From positions 1 through 64,000 of the forward strand of contig JAZRRG010000044.1 of NCBI GenBank assembly GCA_045650565.1: a stretch of DNA of 64,000 bases, given 5' to 3'. Numbering within the stretch: the first letter of the stretch is position 1; the number at the start of each line of letters is the position of its first letter. The DNA is from SIG565 sp045650565. GTDB lineage: Bacteria > Bacillota > Clostridia > Oscillospirales > Acutalibacteraceae. The translations under genes and the position numbers were made by a program. The notes below the pieces were generated by a model. That model did not search any database, was not told the DNA's origin, and was given only the letters and a program-made list of their open reading frames with translations. Positions 61,613 to 64,000 of the stretch are shown here, in pieces.

Positions 61613-61972
61613 TTAGAACTTGAGGCCGCCCTCACGGGCTCCTTCGGCAAGCTCCTTGACACGTCCGTGATATACGTATCCGCCTCGGTCAAATACAACC
61701 TCGGTGATACCCTTATCAGCAGCACGTTTAGCAATTAACTGTCCAACCTTGCGGGCTTCTTCCTTGTTACCCTTTGCACCACCGAATTCCTTTTCGGTAG
61801 ATGAAGCGGCAGCGAGGGTTACACCCTTTACATCATCTATAAGCTGGGCGTAAATATTGCTGTTGGAGCGAAAAACATCAAGGCGGGGGCACTGTGCAGT
61901 ACCACTGATTTTACCACGAACACGTGTGTGTCTGCGGATACGTGCCTTGTTTGAACTAGGCTTATTAACCAT
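61613..61972 (-). CDS. rplR: 50S ribosomal protein L18
   Basis: 119 residues. Basic N terminus, then the 5S rRNA-binding fold with RLDVFRSNSNIYAQLIDD and GYVYHGRVKELAEGAREGGL. Order rplF-rplR-rpsE is canonical. Confidence 0.97.
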   Translation of the reverse strand: MVNKPSSNKARIRRHTRVRGKISGTAQCPRLDVFRSNSNIYAQLIDDVKGVTLAAASSTEKEFGGAKGNKEEARKVGQLIAKRAADKGITEVVFDRGGYVYHGRVKELAEGAREGGLKF

Positions 61973-61990
61973 TTTAATACACTCCTTTTA

Positions 61991-62539
61991 TTATTTCTTT
62001 GCGCCCTTGGCAGCTTTACCTTCTTTGCGGCGGATATGCTCATCAACATACTTGATGCCTTTACCCTTGTAGGGCTCCGGCGGACGCTTAGAGCGGATAT
62101 CTGCTGCAAACTGGCCTACCATTTGCTTATCGGCACCGGAAATTATAATCTTGTTCGGGTTAGGAACATCGATTGTAATGCCCGGGATTTCTGATACAAT
62201 TACCTGATGTGAAAAACCGAGGTTCATAACGAGGTCTTTACCCTGTTTTGCAACACGGTAACCAACACCGTTAACATCTAACTCTTTTGTGAAGCCCTTT
62301 GTAACGCCTTCAACCATATTAGCGATGAGTGTGCGGGTAAGACCGTGAAGTGAACGGTGCTCCTTTGCATCACTCGGACGGCTAACAGTAATTACGTTAT
62401 CCTCAAGCGTTACTGTTATAGCATCACTGAAAGTGCTTTTAAGCTCGGCTTTGGGTCCCTTTACAGTAACCTCGCAGCCGTTAATCTTAACCTCTACACC
62501 TGCAGGAATTGCGATAGGTTTAAGTCCTATTCTTGACAT
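61991..62539 (-). CDS. rplF: 50S ribosomal protein L6
   Basis: 182 residues with two repeated domains; starts MSRIGLKPIAIPAGVEVKIN and has the C-terminal RRPPEPYKGKGI-type block (KRPPEPYKGKGIKYVDEHIR, split as read). Binds 23S rRNA helix 97 region. Confidence 0.97.
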   Translation of the reverse strand: MSRIGLKPIAIPAGVEVKINGCEVTVKGPKAELKSTFSDAITVTLEDNVITVSRPSDAKEHRSLHGLTRTLIANMVEGVTKGFTKELDVNGVGYRVAKQGKDLVMNLGFSHQVIVSEIPGITIDVPNPNKIIISGADKQMVGQFAADIRSKRPPEPYKGKGIKYVDEHIRRKEGKAAKGAKK

Positions 62540-62553
62540 TCCTCAGCACCTCC

Positions 62554-62952
62554 TTACCACACGAAAGCAAGAACTTCGCCGCCAACATTGGCGATGCGTG
62601 CCTGCTTATCAGTGATTATTCCCTTAGAGGTGGAAAGAATTGCAATACCGAGTCCCTTCATAACCTTGGGCATATCTTCTACGTTTGTATAGATACGAAG
62701 ACCGGGTTTAGAAACTCTGCGAATTCCGGAAATAACCTGTGTTTTGTTCGGGCCGTACTTCAAGGTGATATGAATTACGCCCTGCTTTCCGTCCTCTACG
62801 AACTGAAAGCCATTAATGTAACCTTCATCAAGTAAAATTTGGGCAATCGCCTTTTTTACATTTGATGCAGGTATATCAACCGAATCATGTTTTGCCGAAG
62901 ATGCATTACGAATTCGTGTAAGCATATCAGCGATTGTATCGGTGATTTGCAT
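62554..62952 (-). CDS. rpsH: 30S ribosomal protein S8
   Basis: 132 residues starting MQITDTIADMLTRIRNA and ending GGEVLAFVW. Binds 16S rRNA helix 21; often the translational autoregulator of spc operons. Confidence 0.97.
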   Translation of the reverse strand: MQITDTIADMLTRIRNASSAKHDSVDIPASNVKKAIAQILLDEGYINGFQFVEDGKQGVIHITLKYGPNKTQVISGIRRVSKPGLRIYTNVEDMPKVMKGLGIAILSTSKGIITDKQARIANVGGEVLAFVW

Positions 62953-62980
62953 GACGTCAACCTCCTTTAGCCTTTGCTGC

Positions 62981-63166
62981 TTACCAGCTTGCCTTCTTTA
63001 CACCGGGTATCTCGCCCTTGTAAGCAAGCTCCCTGAAGCAGATACGGCAAATGCCGTACTTGCGAAGATAAGCATGCGGGCGGCCGCAGATTTTGCATCT
63101 GCTGTATTCTCTTGTTGAAAACTTAGCGGGACGTGCCTGCTTGATTTTCATAGATGTTTTAGCCAT
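62981..63166 (-). CDS. rpsZ: 30S ribosomal protein S14, zinc type
   Basis: 61 residues with two CxxC pairs (CKICG and CRIC) and the tail GEIPGVKKASW, the short zinc-binding form typical of Firmicutes rather than the longer C-minus form. Confidence 0.96.
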   Translation of the reverse strand: MAKTSMKIKQARPAKFSTREYSRCKICGRPHAYLRKYGICRICFRELAYKGEIPGVKKASW

Positions 63167-63178
63167 AATTCCTTCTCC

Positions 63179-63718
63179 TTATTTCGCAAACGGAGCACCC
63201 ATAAGAGTAAGTAACTCACGTGCTTCTTCGTCGTTGTTCGCAGTTGTAACAAAAATAATGTCCATTCCACGAACCTTGTCTATCTTATCGTACTCAATTT
63301 CAGGGAAAATCAACTGCTCTTTAACGCCCATAGCATAGTTGCCACGACCATCAAATGCATTGGGGTTGATTCCTCTGAAGTCACGAACTCTCGGAAGGGC
63401 TATGTTGAAGAGCTTGTAAACAAACTCATACATTTTCTCTCCACGAAGAGTTGTTTTAACACCTATCGGCATACCTTCTCTGAGCTTGAAGTTCGCAACC
63501 GACTTCTTAGCACGGCAGGGTACTGCCTTTTGGCCTGTAATAGCGGCCAAGTCATTCATAATAGCATCGATAATCTTTGTATTATCCTTTGCTTCGCCGC
63601 AACCTACATTGATTATAACCTTATCGAGCTTCGGAATTTGCATGACGCTCTTGTAGTTGTACTTTTTCATCAATGCAGGAGCGATATTCTGTTTGTAATC
63701 GTCCTTCAATACTGACAT
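63179..63718 (-). CDS. rplE: 50S ribosomal protein L5
   Basis: 179 residues; MSVLKDDYKQNIAPALMKKY at the start and RDFRGINPNAFDGRGNYAMG in the middle match L5, which binds 5S rRNA and contacts the P-site tRNA. Between rplX and rpsZ. Confidence 0.97.
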   Translation of the reverse strand: MSVLKDDYKQNIAPALMKKYNYKSVMQIPKLDKVIINVGCGEAKDNTKIIDAIMNDLAAITGQKAVPCRAKKSVANFKLREGMPIGVKTTLRGEKMYEFVYKLFNIALPRVRDFRGINPNAFDGRGNYAMGVKEQLIFPEIEYDKIDKVRGMDIIFVTTANNDEEARELLTLMGAPFAK

Positions 63719-63737
63719 GTCATGTTTCTCCTATCTC

Positions 63738-64000
63738 TTAAAAGGTTTCGCCGCATTTTTTGCACATGCGGTCTTTTTTACCGTCAGCGTAAATCTTATG
63801 ACCTACACGGGTGGGCTTGCCGCACTTGGGGCAAACAACCTGTACCTTGCAAGCATAAACAGGGCTTTCGGTTTCGATTATTCCTGAAGGGTCTCCGGCC
63901 TTGCGGGGCTTAACATGCTTTTTAACAATGTTGATACCCTCAACAATTACCTTGCCTTCTTCAGGGCTTACTTCAAGTACCTTACCGGTCTTGCCACGGT
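63738..64000 (-). CDS. rplX: 50S ribosomal protein L24, cut by the window edge
   Basis: The last 87 codons of rplX are present; the N terminus lies beyond the window. It reads GKTGKVLEVSPEEGKVIVEG, continues with KKHVKPRKAGDPSGIIE, and ends in CPKCGKPTRVG..CKKCGETF. The two CxxC pairs in the tail suggest a zinc site, known in some clostridial L24 proteins. Canonically it is upstream of rplE. Confidence 0.93.
   Translation of the reverse strand, partial: RGKTGKVLEVSPEEGKVIVEGINIVKKHVKPRKAGDPSGIIETESPVYACKVQVVCPKCGKPTRVGHKIYADGKKDRMCKKCGETF

Noticed and set aside
1..64000. CRISPR arrays, prophage, insertion sequences, tRNA or rRNA genes
   Set aside because: No direct-repeat arrays, transposase, integrase, capsid or tRNA cloverleaf was seen on either strand by reading.

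Overview
The window reads as a chromosomal segment of a strictly anaerobic, spore-forming Firmicute of the class Clostridia, probably in or near the Oscillospirales/Ruminococcaceae. This placement is inferred from gene content and order, since there is no rRNA here. The evidence is sporulation genes (gpr, spoIIP), anaerobic pyruvate metabolism (pyruvate:ferredoxin oxidoreductase, pyruvate formate-lyase and its activase, a 2[4Fe-4S] ferredoxin, PduL), peroxide defence built on PerR and reverse rubrerythrin, the redox repressor Rex, DnaD/DnaI-type replication proteins, an SRP RNA directly upstream of dnaX, and a KOW protein between map and infA. Most genes have strong AGGAGG-type ribosome binding sites and promoters with 16-17 bp spacers. 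I saw no insertion sequence, prophage, CRISPR array, tRNA or rRNA.

Layout. 1-450 is non-coding and rich in hairpins. 455-2176 holds a perR-rubrerythrin operon divergent from rex, with a perfect PerR/Fur-like palindrome at the perR start site. 2211-5831 holds a DUF421/DUF4363 pair, rpsT, gpr, spoIIP and a small membrane ORF. 5849-9744 holds a PASTA-domain pseudokinase, a metallophosphoesterase and a D-Ala-D-Ala carboxypeptidase. 9792-12610 is proBAC on the minus strand. 12712-18101 holds Mrp, an S1-domain protein, nifS-nifU, lexA-rnhA and a TauE/SafE permease split into two half genes. 18175-27653 is a long minus-strand run: a hexapeptide-repeat protein, a NUDIX hydrolase, two zinc-ribbon membrane proteins, galU, a HAD phosphatase, and two ABC exporters flanking a DUF1854 protein. 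27742-31672 holds SRP RNA, dnaX, ybaB, recR, DUF896 and a hydroxyacid dehydrogenase. 31702-37465 holds a YpsA-like protein, the pyruvate:ferredoxin oxidoreductase and a CorC-type protein. 37620-39603 holds an ECF sigma gene broken by an in-frame TAG, with a membrane partner. 39657-43791 holds pflA, pflB (behind a ZTP riboswitch) and galE. 44025-46141 holds DnaD and DnaI-like loaders plus a 50-residue ORF. 46169-54055 holds DUF1846, trpS-holB-ricT, ferredoxin, pduL, hemW, a histidine phosphatase and a PHP-family gene broken by an in-frame TAG. 54180 to the end is the spc/alpha ribosomal operon on the minus strand, from rplX (cut by the window edge) to rplQ.

How it works together. por, pflB/pflA, ferredoxin and pduL form the pyruvate-to-acetyl-CoA-to-acetyl-phosphate core. 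Rex would sense NADH, PerR peroxide, and the ZTP riboswitch folate/one-carbon status for formate production by pflB. dnaX, holB, recR, the DnaD/DnaI pair and ybaB serve replication and repair.

The most unusual observations are three single-codon oddities in otherwise intact genes. Amber codons sit inside the ECF sigma gene (37731) and the PHP gene (53426). A zinc-ribbon membrane gene has its natural start position occupied by ATC with an ideal ribosome binding site (25544). Also notable are the PASTA pseudokinase lacking every catalytic residue, and the zinc-ribbon ABC exporter pair built around DUF1854.
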